Origin: Lysinibacillus xylanilyticus | Lineage (GTDB): Bacteria > Bacillota > Bacilli > Bacillales_A > Planococcaceae | Length of the DNA: 64,000 nt | Direction: 5' to 3' | Assembly: GCF_001708185.1 (NCBI RefSeq) | Contig: NZ_MDDN01000001.1 | Span: 620,001 to 684,000 of the forward strand | Shown here: one piece after another, positions 34,849 through 45,613 of the stretch | Position numbering within the stretch: the first letter of the stretch is position 1 | Layout of the letters: each line of letters opens with the position of its first letter | Program-made: the position numbers and the translations under genes | The notes under the pieces: generated by a model | Databases searched by the model: none | Seen by the model: the letters and a program-made list of their open reading frames with translations, nothing else | Told to the model about the DNA's origin: nothing

Positions 34849-35516
34849 GCTTTAATCGCTGCCTCACCAGCAGCTAATATTTCCTGAAGTGCCGCTGTAC
34901 GATCTTCTTTATTATAAATTGCTGAGCCAGCTACAAAAATAGTTGCTCCTGCTTTTGCACAAGGAATAATAGTCTCTGCATTAATACCACCGTCGATTTC
35001 GATAGCAATATCAAGATTACGTTCTTTAATAATAGCTGCTAATGCTTCAATTTTTGGTACTACAGAATGAATGAATTTTTGTCCACCAAAGCCTGGATTC
35101 ACAGTCATGAACAACACCATATCAATATCCTCTAAAACATGTTGAATTGATTCTATTGGTGTATGTGGATTTAATACAACACCAGGTTTGACTCCATATG
35201 AGCGAATTAATTGAATCGTACGGTGTAAATGACGGCAAGCCTCTACATGCACTGTAATATAGTCTGCTCCTGCTTTTGCAAATTGTTCTATATACTGATC
35301 AGGATTTTCAATCATTAAATGAACGTCCAACGGTAAATCAGTTAAAGGACGGATTGCATCTAAGGCGATGGAGCCAAATGAAATATTCGGCACAAAATGA
35401 CCATCCATAACATCAATATGAATAAGCTGTGCACCCGCTTTTTCTACTTCCTTTACTTCTTCTCCTAATTTAGCAAAGTTAGCTGCTAAAATTGATGGTG
35501 CTATTTGTATCATCAT
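34845..35516 (-). CDS. rpe: Ribulose-phosphate 3-epimerase
   Basis: Interconverts ribulose-5-P and xylulose-5-P in the pentose phosphate path. TIM barrel: IQIAPSILAANFAKLGEEV, HIDVMDGHFVPNISFG (catalytic D and metal H), DVHLMIENP, VNPGFGGQKF and EIDGGI. 223 residues. The first ATG at 35516 shares a base with the rsgA stop; the next ATG (35513) is equally possible. Confidence 0.96.
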   Translation of the reverse strand: MMIQIAPSILAANFAKLGEEVKEVEKAGAQLIHIDVMDGHFVPNISFGSIALDAIRPLTDLPLDVHLMIENPDQYIEQFAKAGADYITVHVEACRHLHRTIQLIRSYGVKPGVVLNPHTPIESIQHVLEDIDMVLFMTVNPGFGGQKFIHSVVPKIEALAAIIKERNLDIAIEIDGGINAETIIPCAKAGATIFVAGSAIYNKEDRTAALQEILAAGEAAIKA

Positions 35517-36400
35517 TAATACCTCGGCTTTCGATCCATAATTTCTTGTATAAATTGTTCGTAGTGCTTATAGCGATAATCACGAATTTCTCCCGCTTCC
35601 ACGGCTGCCTTTACCGCACATTTTGGCTCCTTTAAATGTAAACAGCCTCTGAATTTACAATCCTCGGCAACTCGGGCCATATCAGGGAAGCATGCACCTA
35701 TCTCTTCTTTTTCTATTTCATCAAAATCAAAAGAACTAAATCCAGGTGTATCTGCTAATAAACCGTCACATACCTCGATTAATTCGACGTGGCGAGTCGT
35801 ATGTTTTCCACGTCCTAAGCTTTGTGAAATAACGCCCGTTTTTAAATTTAAATCTGGGATTAATGTATTTAGTAGTGTGGATTTCCCCACTCCAGATTGT
35901 CCTGCTAAAACAGATGATTTCCCTTTTAATATGGGCTGCAAGCGTTCAACTAATTCTTCCTCACCCTTATAGGTTTGCAGCACGGTATACCCCATGCTTT
36001 CATAATCTTCAATATAGCTTTGTAATTCCTCACGTTCATGCTCTTCTAGCAAATCCATCTTTGTTAAACAAATAATCGGATGGACATGAAATGACTCTAA
36101 AACAACTAAGAATCGATCCAGCAAAATGGTATTAAAATTAGGTTCTTTTACAGAAAAAACCAGAATACCTTGATCAATATTAGCAATCGGAGGGCGTACT
36201 AATTCATTTTGGCGATCCATAATTTTTTGAATGGTACCGTCCGACCCCTCTGTTTCCACTGTGTATTCTACAATGTCGCCAACGAGTGGGGATTCCCCGC
36301 GATTGCGAAATACCCCACGTCCTCGACATTGTATAAGCTGCTTTCCATCATATACATAATAATAACCGCTTAATGCTTTACGAATTTGGCCTTGCGCCAT
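35516..36400 (-). CDS. rsgA: Ribosome small subunit-dependent GTPase RsgA
   Basis: Checks late 30S assembly and releases RbfA. OB domain (about 1-65), circularly permuted GTPase with G4 TKMD near 112, G1 AGQSGVGKSTLLN (about 167-179) and G3 DTPGFSS (about 217). The C-terminal zinc knuckle is CFPDMARVAEDCKFRGCLHL with later KC. 294 residues, typical. It is 11 bases downstream of prkC in the conserved prpC-prkC-rsgA-rpe-thiN order. Confidence 0.96.
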   Translation of the reverse strand: MAQGQIRKALSGYYYVYDGKQLIQCRGRGVFRNRGESPLVGDIVEYTVETEGSDGTIQKIMDRQNELVRPPIANIDQGILVFSVKEPNFNTILLDRFLVVLESFHVHPIICLTKMDLLEEHEREELQSYIEDYESMGYTVLQTYKGEEELVERLQPILKGKSSVLAGQSGVGKSTLLNTLIPDLNLKTGVISQSLGRGKHTTRHVELIEVCDGLLADTPGFSSFDFDEIEKEEIGACFPDMARVAEDCKFRGCLHLKEPKCAVKAAVEAGEIRDYRYKHYEQFIQEIMDRKPRY

Positions 36401-36411
36401 CCAATTCCCCC

Positions 36412-38388
36412 TTATTTAATATCATCATATCCAATTTTATCTTCAGCGATAATTTCCGAATCACGTATAATTTTATAGGCCGCTTCCTGCCCCTCTTCAA
36501 TGACAAGCTGTATTTGGTATTGTGTATCAGCCGTGATCGTAAATTCCTTAAATGTTTCTAGTATCGAATGGTTTTTATCTTGAATATCAATTCGAATAGT
36601 TTGCTCCATACCTTCCTCTTTTGGCTCGTATGGAATTTCTACCGTGCTCACCCAAGTTTTAACAGGTTTTTCAGCGGGTCCTTTACTTAAAACAACAGCT
36701 ATTGTGGAGCCTGCTTCAACTTCTGCCCCTTCTTTTGTCAATTGTAAAATTACACTTCCAGCCGGTACTGTATCATCAAAGTCTTCACGAGCAACGCGCC
36801 ATTTTAAGCCTTTTCTACTTACATAGTCATCCATTTGAGCCTTCGTGTAATTCACAACATTATCTACGGTCACCATTTTTACCCCTGCGCTTACCTTAAA
36901 TTTCATCGATGTATCTTTAGCAATTACCTCTTCTTGTGGTTGCGGCTCTTGTTCAATAATTTGTCCTTCTGGCGCTGTTGAATGCACGTAGGTAATTTGT
37001 GGCTCTAAAAATTTCCCCTTTAACATCGATTCGACTTGGCTGATTTGTTGCCCTACATAATTATCCACTTTCGTCATTTCTACTCCAAGACTAACGACTA
37101 AGTCTACTTCCGTACCTTCTACACGCTCTGTCCCCTCCGAAGGGTCTGTTTCAATAACTTTATCCTTTTCAACATTCTCATCAAAACGCTCCTGATGTTC
37201 ACCAACAATAAAACCTTCAGCCTCTAATTTCTTAGTAGCTTCCTCAATTGTCAAATTAGCTACACTAGGTACAGGAAACTTTTTCGGACTAAATACATCT
37301 GTTGCAAATATCAGGAATAGAAGAATGGCAATGGCTACAATTACTAATCCAGCGACAAATATTGGCCATTTTTTCTTTTTCTTTACAGGCACTGATTTCT
37401 CAACTGGCTTCTTAACTTCTGGTTCAGGCTTGGATTGCGTAATTGGTTCGATCGCTCTTGTCTTCGTTAAATCTTCATCTTTACGTACAACTGACTCTTT
37501 TATAATCGGAATTGCCTTTGTAACATCATTATCAACCGGTATGACAAATTTTGGTTCGTTGATACGATTTGGCGATAAAACTGTCTCTAAATCCTCTTGC
37601 ATTTCCTCAACAGTTGAATATCGGTGCGATGCGTCTTTTGCAGTAGCCTTCAGCACAACATTTTCCAAGCTTTGTGGAATCGTAGCATCGAATGCGCGAA
37701 CTGACGGTGTCTCCGCTTGTAAATGCTTAAGCGCAATCGAAACAGCTGATTCTCCTGAAAACGGTAATTCCCCTGTTAATAATTCATATAAAACAATCCC
37801 AAGTGCATAAATATCAGATTTATTTGTTGCTGTACCGCCACGAGCCTGCTCTGGTGACAAATAATGCACAGTTCCAAGCACGGAGTTTGTTTGTGTAAAT
37901 GACGTTGCACTAAGCGTCATCGCGATGCCAAAATCAGTTATTTTCACATTGCCCTCAGCATCCATTAAAATATTTTGAGGTTTAATGTCACGATGAATAA
38001 TATGATTTTCATGAGCATTGGCAATTGCAGATGTTAACTGCTTCATAATATGCACACTTCTGGCAGGAGAAATTGGTGCAAATTCCTGTATGTACTGCTT
38101 TAATGTTTTTCCTTGGACATACTCCATTACAATATAATGTAGATCACCATCATCACCTACATCATAAACACTAACAATATTCGGATGTGTAAGACTTGTA
38201 GCAGAAAGTGCCTCACGTTGAAAACGTCGATGTAATTCATCCTCATTGGTAAAATCATAGCGCAATATTTTGATCGCTACATCACGGTTTAAAATCATGT
38301 CATGTGCCAAATAAACATTGGACATACCTCCGCCACCAATGAGCTCTTTAACTTTATAGCGGTCACTAATTCGTTTACCTACAAACAT
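36412..38388 (-). CDS. prkC: Eukaryotic-type Ser/Thr kinase PrkC with PASTA domains
   Basis: Membrane kinase that senses cell-wall fragments and controls growth, cell-wall metabolism and spore germination. Kinase domain about 10-270: GGGGMSNVYLA loop, catalytic K40, HRDIKPQN (about 134-141) and DFG. A lysine-rich stretch precedes one membrane helix (WPIFVAGLVIVAIAILLFLI, about 345-365). Three extracellular PASTA repeats follow (starting VPSVANLTIEE, VDNYVGQQISQ, VDNVVNYTKAQ), then a C-terminal beta domain. 658 residues. It follows prpC by 2 bases. Confidence 0.96.
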   Translation of the reverse strand: MFVGKRISDRYKVKELIGGGGMSNVYLAHDMILNRDVAIKILRYDFTNEDELHRRFQREALSATSLTHPNIVSVYDVGDDGDLHYIVMEYVQGKTLKQYIQEFAPISPARSVHIMKQLTSAIANAHENHIIHRDIKPQNILMDAEGNVKITDFGIAMTLSATSFTQTNSVLGTVHYLSPEQARGGTATNKSDIYALGIVLYELLTGELPFSGESAVSIALKHLQAETPSVRAFDATIPQSLENVVLKATAKDASHRYSTVEEMQEDLETVLSPNRINEPKFVIPVDNDVTKAIPIIKESVVRKDEDLTKTRAIEPITQSKPEPEVKKPVEKSVPVKKKKKWPIFVAGLVIVAIAILLFLIFATDVFSPKKFPVPSVANLTIEEATKKLEAEGFIVGEHQERFDENVEKDKVIETDPSEGTERVEGTEVDLVVSLGVEMTKVDNYVGQQISQVESMLKGKFLEPQITYVHSTAPEGQIIEQEPQPQEEVIAKDTSMKFKVSAGVKMVTVDNVVNYTKAQMDDYVSRKGLKWRVAREDFDDTVPAGSVILQLTKEGAEVEAGSTIAVVLSKGPAEKPVKTWVSTVEIPYEPKEEGMEQTIRIDIQDKNHSILETFKEFTITADTQYQIQLVIEEGQEAAYKIIRDSEIIAEDKIGYDDIK

Positions 38389-38390
38389 AC

Positions 38391-39143
38391 TTACACCTCC
38401 TCATCTTGCCTTGTGAGTAGCACGAGGGAGATATTGTCTTCCCCCCCGCTTGCATTTGCTAATTCCACAAGTTTCCGTCCTTTTTCTTCTATTGAATCTG
38501 GATACGTAATAATTAATGCCATTTCATACACGGTTAGTTTATTGCTTAAACCGTCAGAGCAAATGAGTAAATACGATTCTGATGCTAAATCAACTTCATA
38601 AAAGTCAGGTTCAATCGTTTCTTCTGTACCAACAGCTTTTAAGATGAAATTTTTCTTTGGATGTGTCAACGCTTCCTCTTCACTTATTTCACCATTTTCA
38701 ACGAGAACATTTACATATGAGTGATCTCTTGTTATTTGTTGTGCACCATCATCAAAGAAATAATACACACGACTATCGCCAACATGTGCGATAAAGCAAT
38801 GATTATCTTCAATTAACACCGCAATAAACGTCGTGCCCATTCCTTTACAGTCTTCATGTGATAAAGAATAGTCATATATATTTTTATTTAATTGCTTAAC
38901 TGCTTGTAATAACCATTCTTTTTTTGATGTTGTTGATGCAAAATGATGTGCCTCTGCCTGTAAAAAAACGGATTCTATCTGTTTCATTGCCATATCACTT
39001 GCTACATCGCCAGCATTATGACCCCCCATGCCGTCCGCTACAAGTGCAAGTGCAAGCCCGTCTGGACGTTTAAAAAAAGCCGCACGGTCTTCATTAATTG
39101 CTCTTTTTAACCCAATATCACTTTCGACTGTGTATTTCAACAC
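38391..39143 (-). CDS. prpC: PP2C-type protein phosphatase PrpC (Stp)
   Basis: Removes phosphates placed by PrkC. The 250-residue PP2C domain shows the metal-binding motifs ALVADGMGGHNAGDVAS (about 33-49), GTTFIAVLI, HVGDSRVYYF and SDGLSNKL, ending GGEDNISLVLL. The start lies 3 bases after the rlmN stop. The kinase-phosphatase pair is co-transcribed. Confidence 0.97.
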   Translation of the reverse strand: MLKYTVESDIGLKRAINEDRAAFFKRPDGLALALVADGMGGHNAGDVASDMAMKQIESVFLQAEAHHFASTTSKKEWLLQAVKQLNKNIYDYSLSHEDCKGMGTTFIAVLIEDNHCFIAHVGDSRVYYFFDDGAQQITRDHSYVNVLVENGEISEEEALTHPKKNFILKAVGTEETIEPDFYEVDLASESYLLICSDGLSNKLTVYEMALIITYPDSIEEKGRKLVELANASGGEDNISLVLLTRQDEEV

Positions 39144-39146
39144 TGG

Positions 39147-40289
39147 TCACCTCGTCTCTTCAGATCTCTCTTGCGCACGTAACTGTCCACACGCAGCTGC
39201 AATATCTGAACCTTGCTCTCTGCGGATCGTTACGTTAATACCATTTTTCTTTAAAGTTTTTTCAAAGGCAAAAATTTGACTACGAGATGTGCGAACATAA
39301 TCACGTTCTGGTACGTAGTTTACAGGAATTAAGTTCACGTGGCATTTAATTCCTTTTATTAATGCAGATAATTCTTCAGCAACTTCAACTGAATCATTTT
39401 CACCAGACATTAAACCATACTCAAAAGTTACACGTCGGCCAGTTTTTTTAGTATAGTAACGGACCGCTTCCATTAATTCATCCAATTTGTAAGCACGTGC
39501 AATTGGCATTAGTTTTTGACGAGCCTCTTGGTTTGGTGCGTGCAAGGATACTGCGAAGTTGATTTGTAACTGTTCATCAGCAAATTGATAAATTTTCGGA
39601 ACAATCCCTGATGTCGATACAGTGATGTGACGAGCACCAATGTTTAACCCTTTTTCATGGTTGATGACTTTTAAGAAGTTCATCATTGCATCATAATTAT
39701 CGAAAGGTTCTCCAATACCCATAATAACGATATGCGATACACGCTCGCCCACTTCATCTAAAGTTTGTTGTACTTTGACAACTTGCTCTACGATTTCCCC
39801 TGCTAGTAAGTGACGTTTTAATCCACCTAATGTTGACGCACAAAACGTACAACCAATTCGGCAGCCTACCTGTGTCGTCACACAAATAGAGTTCCCGTAT
39901 TCATGACGCATTAATACAGTTTCAATAGAATAGCCATCTTGTAATTGGAATAAAAACTTGATAGTACCATCTTTTGATTCCTGTTGAATAATTGTTGACA
40001 ATGTCGTCAATACAAAACTTGCTTCAAGCTTTTCACGTAATCCTTTTGAAAGGTTAGACATTTCATCAAATGTTTTTACACGTTTATTATAAAGCCAATC
40101 AAAAATTTGTGCTGCACGGAATGGTTTTTCACCATTTTCCTTTAACCATTCTTCTAACTGTTCCGGCTGTAATGAGTATACCGATTCCTTTAAATTTGGT
40201 TTTTCTTTTTTCGCGCGTCGAACGGGCTTGTCTTCTGCTTCTTCAACTAAGTCGCTAATGCGCTCATTAAATTTCTCTTGATCCACCAT
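39147..40289 (-). CDS. rlmN: Dual-specificity RNA methyltransferase RlmN
   Basis: Radical-SAM enzyme that methylates C2 of A2503 in 23S rRNA and A37 in some tRNAs. Cluster motif [10 protein letters not shown] (CxxxCxxC) lies near residue 134. The two catalytic cysteines are in [10 protein letters not shown]-type and C-terminal AAACGQL regions. [16 protein letters not shown] is diagnostic. 380 residues with a charged N-terminal extension of about 25 residues. ATG 40289 shares a base with the rsmB stop. Confidence 0.96.
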   Translation of the reverse strand: MVDQEKFNERISDLVEEAEDKPVRRAKKEKPNLKESVYSLQPEQLEEWLKENGEKPFRAAQIFDWLYNKRVKTFDEMSNLSKGLREKLEASFVLTTLSTIIQQESKDGTIKFLFQLQDGYSIETVLMRHEYGNSICVTTQVGCRIGCTFCASTLGGLKRHLLAGEIVEQVVKVQQTLDEVGERVSHIVIMGIGEPFDNYDAMMNFLKVINHEKGLNIGARHITVSTSGIVPKIYQFADEQLQINFAVSLHAPNQEARQKLMPIARAYKLDELMEAVRYYTKKTGRRVTFEYGLMSGENDSVEVAEELSALIKGIKCHVNLIPVNYVPERDYVRTSRSQIFAFEKTLKKNGINVTIRREQGSDIAAACGQLRAQERSEETR

Positions 40290-41650
40290 TAGTTGGATTC
40301 TCCTTTTTTACGAAAGGCTGCAACGAAGAAACCGTCACTGCCAAAGTCTTGTGGAAAGACTTGAAGCATGCCATTTGCTTGCTTTTCCGCTAATTTTGTT
40401 GGTAAAGATTCTAGTTGTATAGCTTCCATTTCTGGATGCGTAGTTAAAAAGGCTTCTACAGTGCCTTCATTTTCTTTTTTATCGACTGTACATGTACTGT
40501 ACACAAGTTTGCCACCAATTTTCAATACTTTTGTTGCAGCATTTAATAACGCCAATTGTATTTTTTGGAGATTTTCTAAATCTTCTTCTCGTTTTGTATA
40601 TTTAATATCTGGCTTACGGCGCATAACTCCTAAACCACTACAAGGCGCATCGACTAAAATAGCGTCGAATGATTCTGCTTGTAGAAAATCCGGTGCCTTA
40701 CGTCCATCAATTGGAGCAGTCTCTACTATATCAATCCCTAGACGATCAGTATTATGGTCGATTAAATCTAATTTATGAGGGTGAAGGTCAGTCGCTAAAA
40801 TCGAACCTTCATTTTTCATAATCTCAGCTATATGTGTTGTCTTTCCACCTGGAGCTGCACACATATCTAAGACACGCATGCCAGGAGATGGGTGCAAAAC
40901 ATTCGCTGGAATCATGGAGCTTTCATCCTGAATGGTAATAAGACCTTCTTGGAATGCCTTTGTTCGAGCTGGCTGACCATTTGTTACATGTAAGCATTCA
41001 GGCATTATATCGCTTTTTTTCGCTGTTAAGCCTTCCGCTTCTATGCTAGCAATCGCTTGATCAACGCTCACTTTTGTCGTATTTACACGGACAGTTTGCA
41101 CTGGAGGCACATTATTTTCATGTAACATTTCAGACGCTATTTCAATACCATAATTCTCGACAAAGCGTTGCACTAACCACTCCGGATGACTCGTTTCAAT
41201 GACTAGACGCTCAATCGGATCTTTAATCTCATCAGTAGAAGCTACACCCTGACGTAAAATAGAGCGTAAAATACCGTTAACCATTGAAGCTATACCTTTG
41301 TGACCTCGTCGCTTGGCAATTTCTACAGCTTCATTCACCGCTGCATGTGGTGGTATACGCGTTAAATAATGCATTTGATATAAAGATAAACGTAAAAGCC
41401 AGCGCACCCAATGATCTACTGAACCACGAATAAATGGCTCTAAATAGTAGTCAAGTGTCATTTTAAATTGTAAAGTGCCGTACGTAATTTCCGTTAAAAG
41501 CGCACGATCTTTCGCTTCAATTTTATGGCGCTTTATCGTTTCATTTAAAAGTAAATTACTATAGGCTTGATTTTTATCCACTGCTAACAAAATAGAAAGT
41601 GCAGCATCACGCACATTTCCATCCCAAATTACTACGCTTTTTTTACTCAT
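40289..41650 (-). CDS. rsmB: 16S rRNA m5C967 methyltransferase RsmB
   Basis: NusB-like RNA-binding domain (about 8-140, [20 protein letters not shown]) followed by a SAM methyltransferase domain with [16 protein letters not shown] (about 262-277), [17 protein letters not shown] and [10 protein letters not shown], the two catalytic cysteines. 453 residues, typical of Sun/RsmB. It overlaps fmt by 4 bases and rlmN by 1, so the string is tightly coupled. Confidence 0.96.
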   Translation of the reverse strand: MSKKSVVIWDGNVRDAALSILLAVDKNQAYSNLLLNETIKRHKIEAKDRALLTEITYGTLQFKMTLDYYLEPFIRGSVDHWVRWLLRLSLYQMHYLTRIPPHAAVNEAVEIAKRRGHKGIASMVNGILRSILRQGVASTDEIKDPIERLVIETSHPEWLVQRFVENYGIEIASEMLHENNVPPVQTVRVNTTKVSVDQAIASIEAEGLTAKKSDIMPECLHVTNGQPARTKAFQEGLITIQDESSMIPANVLHPSPGMRVLDMCAAPGGKTTHIAEIMKNEGSILATDLHPHKLDLIDHNTDRLGIDIVETAPIDGRKAPDFLQAESFDAILVDAPCSGLGVMRRKPDIKYTKREEDLENLQKIQLALLNAATKVLKIGGKLVYSTCTVDKKENEGTVEAFLTTHPEMEAIQLESLPTKLAEKQANGMLQVFPQDFGSDGFFVAAFRKKGESN

Positions 41651-42588
41651 TTAAATTGGTCCCCAATCTGTAATTTAGAACCTGTACCACGCAAATATTC
41701 CTCTGCTGTCATGCGTTTTTTTCCAGCTGGTTGTACATCATACAGGGCAAGTGTTGTTCCATTTCCTGCTGCAACTTCAAAATAATCCTTTGAAATCGCA
41801 ACGACCTCACCAGGTATGGCATCATGCTTCGTGTCGCCAACTTGTGCCCACCAAATTTTAAAGTTTCCATCTTCAAATGTTGTATAGGCAACTGGCCATG
41901 GATGAAGACCACGCACTTGATTGTATAAAGTTGTAGCACCTTTTGCCCAGTCGATTCGTTCCTGTTCACGTGAAATATTGCTGGCAAAGGTTACTTGTGC
42001 TTCATCCTGTACGGTACGATTATTTGTTCCATTTATAATAGAAGGAAGTGTTTCTTTTAATAATTCGCAGCCTACAACACTTAGCTTATCAAATAGTCTA
42101 CCTGTATGATCTTCCTCTTCAATTGGGATAGCCTTTTGGGAAATGATATCACCAGCATCTAGCTTTTGTTCCATATACATAATTGTTACACCTGTCTCTT
42201 TTTCACCATCAATAATGGCTTGGTGAATAGGTGCTCCACCGCGATACTTCGGTAAAAGCGACGCATGGACGTTAATGCAACCAAGCGGTGGTGCATCTAG
42301 CAATTCCTTCGGCAAAATTTGGCCAAAAGCTGCTGTTACGATTAGGTCAGGCTGTAAATCAATAATTTGTTGTAATTCCTCTGAACCACGTAGCTTTTCA
42401 GGCTGAATAACGTGTAAACCTAATTCTAAAGCTGCTGCCTTAACAGGTGGTGGTGTTAGCACACGTTTACGCCCAACTGGACGATCTGGCTGTGTAACTA
42501 CCGCTTTAATAACATAGCCTTCATGGTGTAGCATACGCAAAATTGGCGCGGAGAAATCAGGTGTTCCCATAAAAATTATTGAAGTCAT
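41647..42588 (-). CDS. fmt: Methionyl-tRNA formyltransferase
   Basis: Formylates initiator Met-tRNA. The 10-formyl-THF domain has the signature [21 protein letters not shown] (about 108-128, active N/H/D), and [14 protein letters not shown] is at the N-terminus. A C-terminal OB-fold domain follows. I start it at ATG 42588 (313 aa), 7 bases after AGGAGG inside the end of def; a longer frame to 42621 has no RBS and overlaps def. def-fmt is the classic formyl-methionine pair. Confidence 0.96.
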   Translation of the reverse strand: MTSIIFMGTPDFSAPILRMLHHEGYVIKAVVTQPDRPVGRKRVLTPPPVKAAALELGLHVIQPEKLRGSEELQQIIDLQPDLIVTAAFGQILPKELLDAPPLGCINVHASLLPKYRGGAPIHQAIIDGEKETGVTIMYMEQKLDAGDIISQKAIPIEEEDHTGRLFDKLSVVGCELLKETLPSIINGTNNRTVQDEAQVTFASNISREQERIDWAKGATTLYNQVRGLHPWPVAYTTFEDGNFKIWWAQVGDTKHDAIPGEVVAISKDYFEVAAGNGTTLALYDVQPAGKKRMTAEEYLRGTGSKLQIGDQFK

Positions 42589-42589
42589 G

Positions 42590-43084
42590 TTATTCCTCCT
42601 CTTCAGCGTACATTGCTTCAAGCTCTTCTTCAGTTAGAATACGTTTGATTTTTGAATCAAATAGCACGCCATCTAAATGATCGATTTCATGTAAAATTGC
42701 TCGTGCATCAAAGCCTCCCGCTTCTAGCTCATAAACACGTCCTTCACGGTCACATGCTTCAATTTTTACATAGTCAGGGCGTTCAACCTCACCATATAAT
42801 CCTGGGAAGCTTAAGCATCCCTCAATATCTACTTCCGCTCCATCCGTTACAATAACAGTCGGATTAATCATTTCTAAAATATCTCGTTCCTCGCCAAGCT
42901 CAACAATTGCAACTCGTAAGCCTACATCTATTTGTGGTGCTGCAATACCAACACCATCATATTCAACCATTGTGTCATATAAATCATCTAGTAAAGCAAT
43001 AATTTCTTCATTAATTTCTGTTACTTCCGCACACGGCGTCGATAATACCTTTGCTGGATGTTCAACAACTTTTTTAATTGCCAT
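42590..43084 (-). CDS. def: Peptide deformylase
   Basis: Removes the formyl group from nascent proteins. Metal and catalytic motifs are [10 protein letters not shown] (motif 1), EGCLSFPG (motif 2, Cys ligand) and HEIDHLDG (motif 3, two His ligands and catalytic Glu). 164 residues, the short YloK/DefA type. The 114-base gap to priA contains a nested hairpin (43153-43196, TAGTTCAT/ATGAACTA outer arms), possibly an attenuator. Confidence 0.96.
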   Translation of the reverse strand: MAIKKVVEHPAKVLSTPCAEVTEINEEIIALLDDLYDTMVEYDGVGIAAPQIDVGLRVAIVELGEERDILEMINPTVIVTDGAEVDIEGCLSFPGLYGEVERPDYVKIEACDREGRVYELEAGGFDARAILHEIDHLDGVLFDSKIKRILTEEELEAMYAEEEE

Positions 43085-43198
43085 CTTCTATTCCTCATTT
43101 CTATATTTAAGGCTTTACCTTGTCTAATTGTAACGCCACATTATAATCTAACTAGTTCATATAAAAATGTCATCCCTGACTTTTGGTGATGAACTATT

Positions 43199-45613
43199 TT
43201 ATATAGTTGACGGATCTAAATCTACCGTCATTAATATACCCTGTTTAATCCATTCCGCTCGATACATCGCTAGAAGGCGTTGTAATACAGGAATTAGATT
43301 TGGTTCAATTTTATATTTTATCAAACATTGATAGCGATATCTATTTTGGAGACGACTAATACTTGCCGTTGTTGGGCCAATAATGGCAACCCGGTTTGAT
43401 AAGTTTTCTCTGAGCCAATCTGCCGCTCGTCCAGCATACTCTGCAGCCATCATGACATCTTCATGAGACATTTGAACAAGCGCTACAAAATAATAAGGTG
43501 GGTAGCCTGAGCGACGGCGTAAAAACATTTCACGTTCGTAAAACGGCTCGTAATCTTGTATTTTTGCCAATTCAATCGCATAATGCTCTGGTGTATACGA
43601 TTGAATAATAACCTCACCATGCTTTTCATGACGGCCAGCTCTACCACTAACCTGCGTTAATAATTGGAATGTACGCTCCGCTGCACGGTAATCGGGTAGA
43701 TGCAGAGATGTATCAGCACTAAGGACACCAACAAGCGTGATATTAGGAAAATCAAGACCTTTAGCAATCATTTGCGTCCCAAGCAAAATATCTGCCTGTC
43801 CTTCCCCAAATGCCTGCAAAATTTCTTCATGTGCACCTTTTTGCTTTGTTGTATCAACATCCATTCGGAGAACCCTTGCCTCAGGAAATAGCTTATAAAT
43901 TTCTTCCTCGACTTTTTGTGTTCCCGTCCCAAAATAACGAATATGCTCACTCTGGCATTGTGGACATATTTGAGGAACACGCTCCTCATAGCCGCAATAA
44001 TGACATTTTAATTTCTCTGTCGTTCGATGATACGTTAACGAGATGTCACAGTTCGGACATTGTACAACCGTTCCACAATCACGACAAAGCACAAAAGAAG
44101 AATAGCCACGACGATTTAAAAACAGCACCATCTGTTCTTTTTTCTCAAGTCTTACTCGTATAGCATCAATAAGTTGCTCCGAAAACATAGAACGATTTCC
44201 TTTTTGAAGTTCTTCTCGCATATCTGCAATAAAAACCGTTGGTAACGGTTGATGCAAAGCACGTTGTTTTAATGTTAGCAAACTATAAACGCCCTTTTTT
44301 GCTCTCGCAAATGATTCAAGTGCAGGCGTTGCACTACCTAATATAACAGGGCATTTGTAAAATTCACTTCTCCATATCGCTACATCTCTAGCATGATAAC
44401 GTGGTGAATCTTCTTGCTTATATGTTGATTCATGCTCTTCATCTAAAATAATAAGACCTATATTTGTAAAAGGTGCGAAAATTGCTGAACGAGCTCCAAC
44501 AACTACACTCACTTTCCCTTGCTGAATTTTACGCCATTCGTCATACTTTTCGCCGACAGATAACCCACTATGCATCACAGCAACCATCTCACCAAAACGA
44601 CTGCGGAAACGTTCCGTCATTTGTGGTGTTAATGATATTTCAGGCACTAGCATAATGGCTTCCTTACCTTCATCTAACACCTTTTGTATTGCTTGCAAAT
44701 AGATCTCCGTTTTACCACTCCCCGTGACGCCATGTAGTAAAAAAGTTTTCGCAGTCTGTTCTTCTAACGATGTTGTAATAGCCTTTAGGGCAGCATGTTG
44801 CTCATCCGTCAATTGTAAAGATTGAGTACGGGAAACCTCCTTCGTAAAAGGATCACGATACACCTCTTCTTGTATAAAGTGAGCGGCTCCCTTGTCAATA
44901 ACTGACTGTAATACTGCCGAAGATACACCTGTTTCCTCATAGATTTTCTGTGGCAAAAGAACTTCTCCAAGGTGTGCATTCATCCATTCAATCAGCAGGC
45001 GCTGTTTAGCTGCTCTCGCTGCCTCTTCCATCGCCTTGTCGATATCTTGCTGATTATCTGAAATTTTGACCATTCGTATTTCTTTCACATTCCCTTGTTG
45101 CTTCACAACATTTTCAATTCTTACAATTTTATTAGTTATAAGCTGCTTTAATAACGGGAGTAAACCTGCACGCTCAAAATCCTTGAAATTAGCCTGTTGT
45201 CGCTTACCGAAAATAGCCTTAGCCTCTTCCGGTAAAGCATCTTTGTCCTCTTCCATCATGATGATTTTTTCATACTTCGCTCGAAGCGCTGATGGAAGCA
45301 TGACCTGCAAGGCATCAATTTCATAGCAAATCGTTTCGTTTTTCAGCCACTTTGCCATTGATAGCATTTCTTCCGTTAGCACAGGCTCTATATCTAAAAT
45401 TTGCGCAATAGATTTTAATTTGTTAGATGGTACATCTGTGTTATTTTTTAACCCGACCACAAAGCCTAACACATTTCTTGGTCCAAACGGTACTTTTACA
45501 CGACAGCCCATTTCTATAATATTTACCCATTCTGTAGGTACTTCATAGTCAAATGGACGATCTACATGATATGTTGAAACATCCACTATAACTTCTGCAA
45601 TCAAAAAACTCAT
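43199..45613 (-). CDS. priA: Primosomal protein N' (replication restart helicase PriA)
   Basis: Reloads the replisome at collapsed forks. DNA-binding N-terminal part (about 1-240), then helicase with LLHGVTGSGKTEIYLQAI (Walker A, about 290) and DEEHESTYKQ (motif II). Zinc-binding cysteines are in CRDCGTVVQCPNCDISL and CHYCGYEERVPQICPQC, and TQMIAKGLDFPN and QVSGRAGR follow. 804 residues. It overlaps the coaBC stop by 4 bases. Confidence 0.97.
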   Translation of the reverse strand: MSFLIAEVIVDVSTYHVDRPFDYEVPTEWVNIIEMGCRVKVPFGPRNVLGFVVGLKNNTDVPSNKLKSIAQILDIEPVLTEEMLSMAKWLKNETICYEIDALQVMLPSALRAKYEKIIMMEEDKDALPEEAKAIFGKRQQANFKDFERAGLLPLLKQLITNKIVRIENVVKQQGNVKEIRMVKISDNQQDIDKAMEEAARAAKQRLLIEWMNAHLGEVLLPQKIYEETGVSSAVLQSVIDKGAAHFIQEEVYRDPFTKEVSRTQSLQLTDEQHAALKAITTSLEEQTAKTFLLHGVTGSGKTEIYLQAIQKVLDEGKEAIMLVPEISLTPQMTERFRSRFGEMVAVMHSGLSVGEKYDEWRKIQQGKVSVVVGARSAIFAPFTNIGLIILDEEHESTYKQEDSPRYHARDVAIWRSEFYKCPVILGSATPALESFARAKKGVYSLLTLKQRALHQPLPTVFIADMREELQKGNRSMFSEQLIDAIRVRLEKKEQMVLFLNRRGYSSFVLCRDCGTVVQCPNCDISLTYHRTTEKLKCHYCGYEERVPQICPQCQSEHIRYFGTGTQKVEEEIYKLFPEARVLRMDVDTTKQKGAHEEILQAFGEGQADILLGTQMIAKGLDFPNITLVGVLSADTSLHLPDYRAAERTFQLLTQVSGRAGRHEKHGEVIIQSYTPEHYAIELAKIQDYEPFYEREMFLRRRSGYPPYYFVALVQMSHEDVMMAAEYAGRAADWLRENLSNRVAIIGPTTASISRLQNRYRYQCLIKYKIEPNLIPVLQRLLAMYRAEWIKQGILMTVDLDPSTI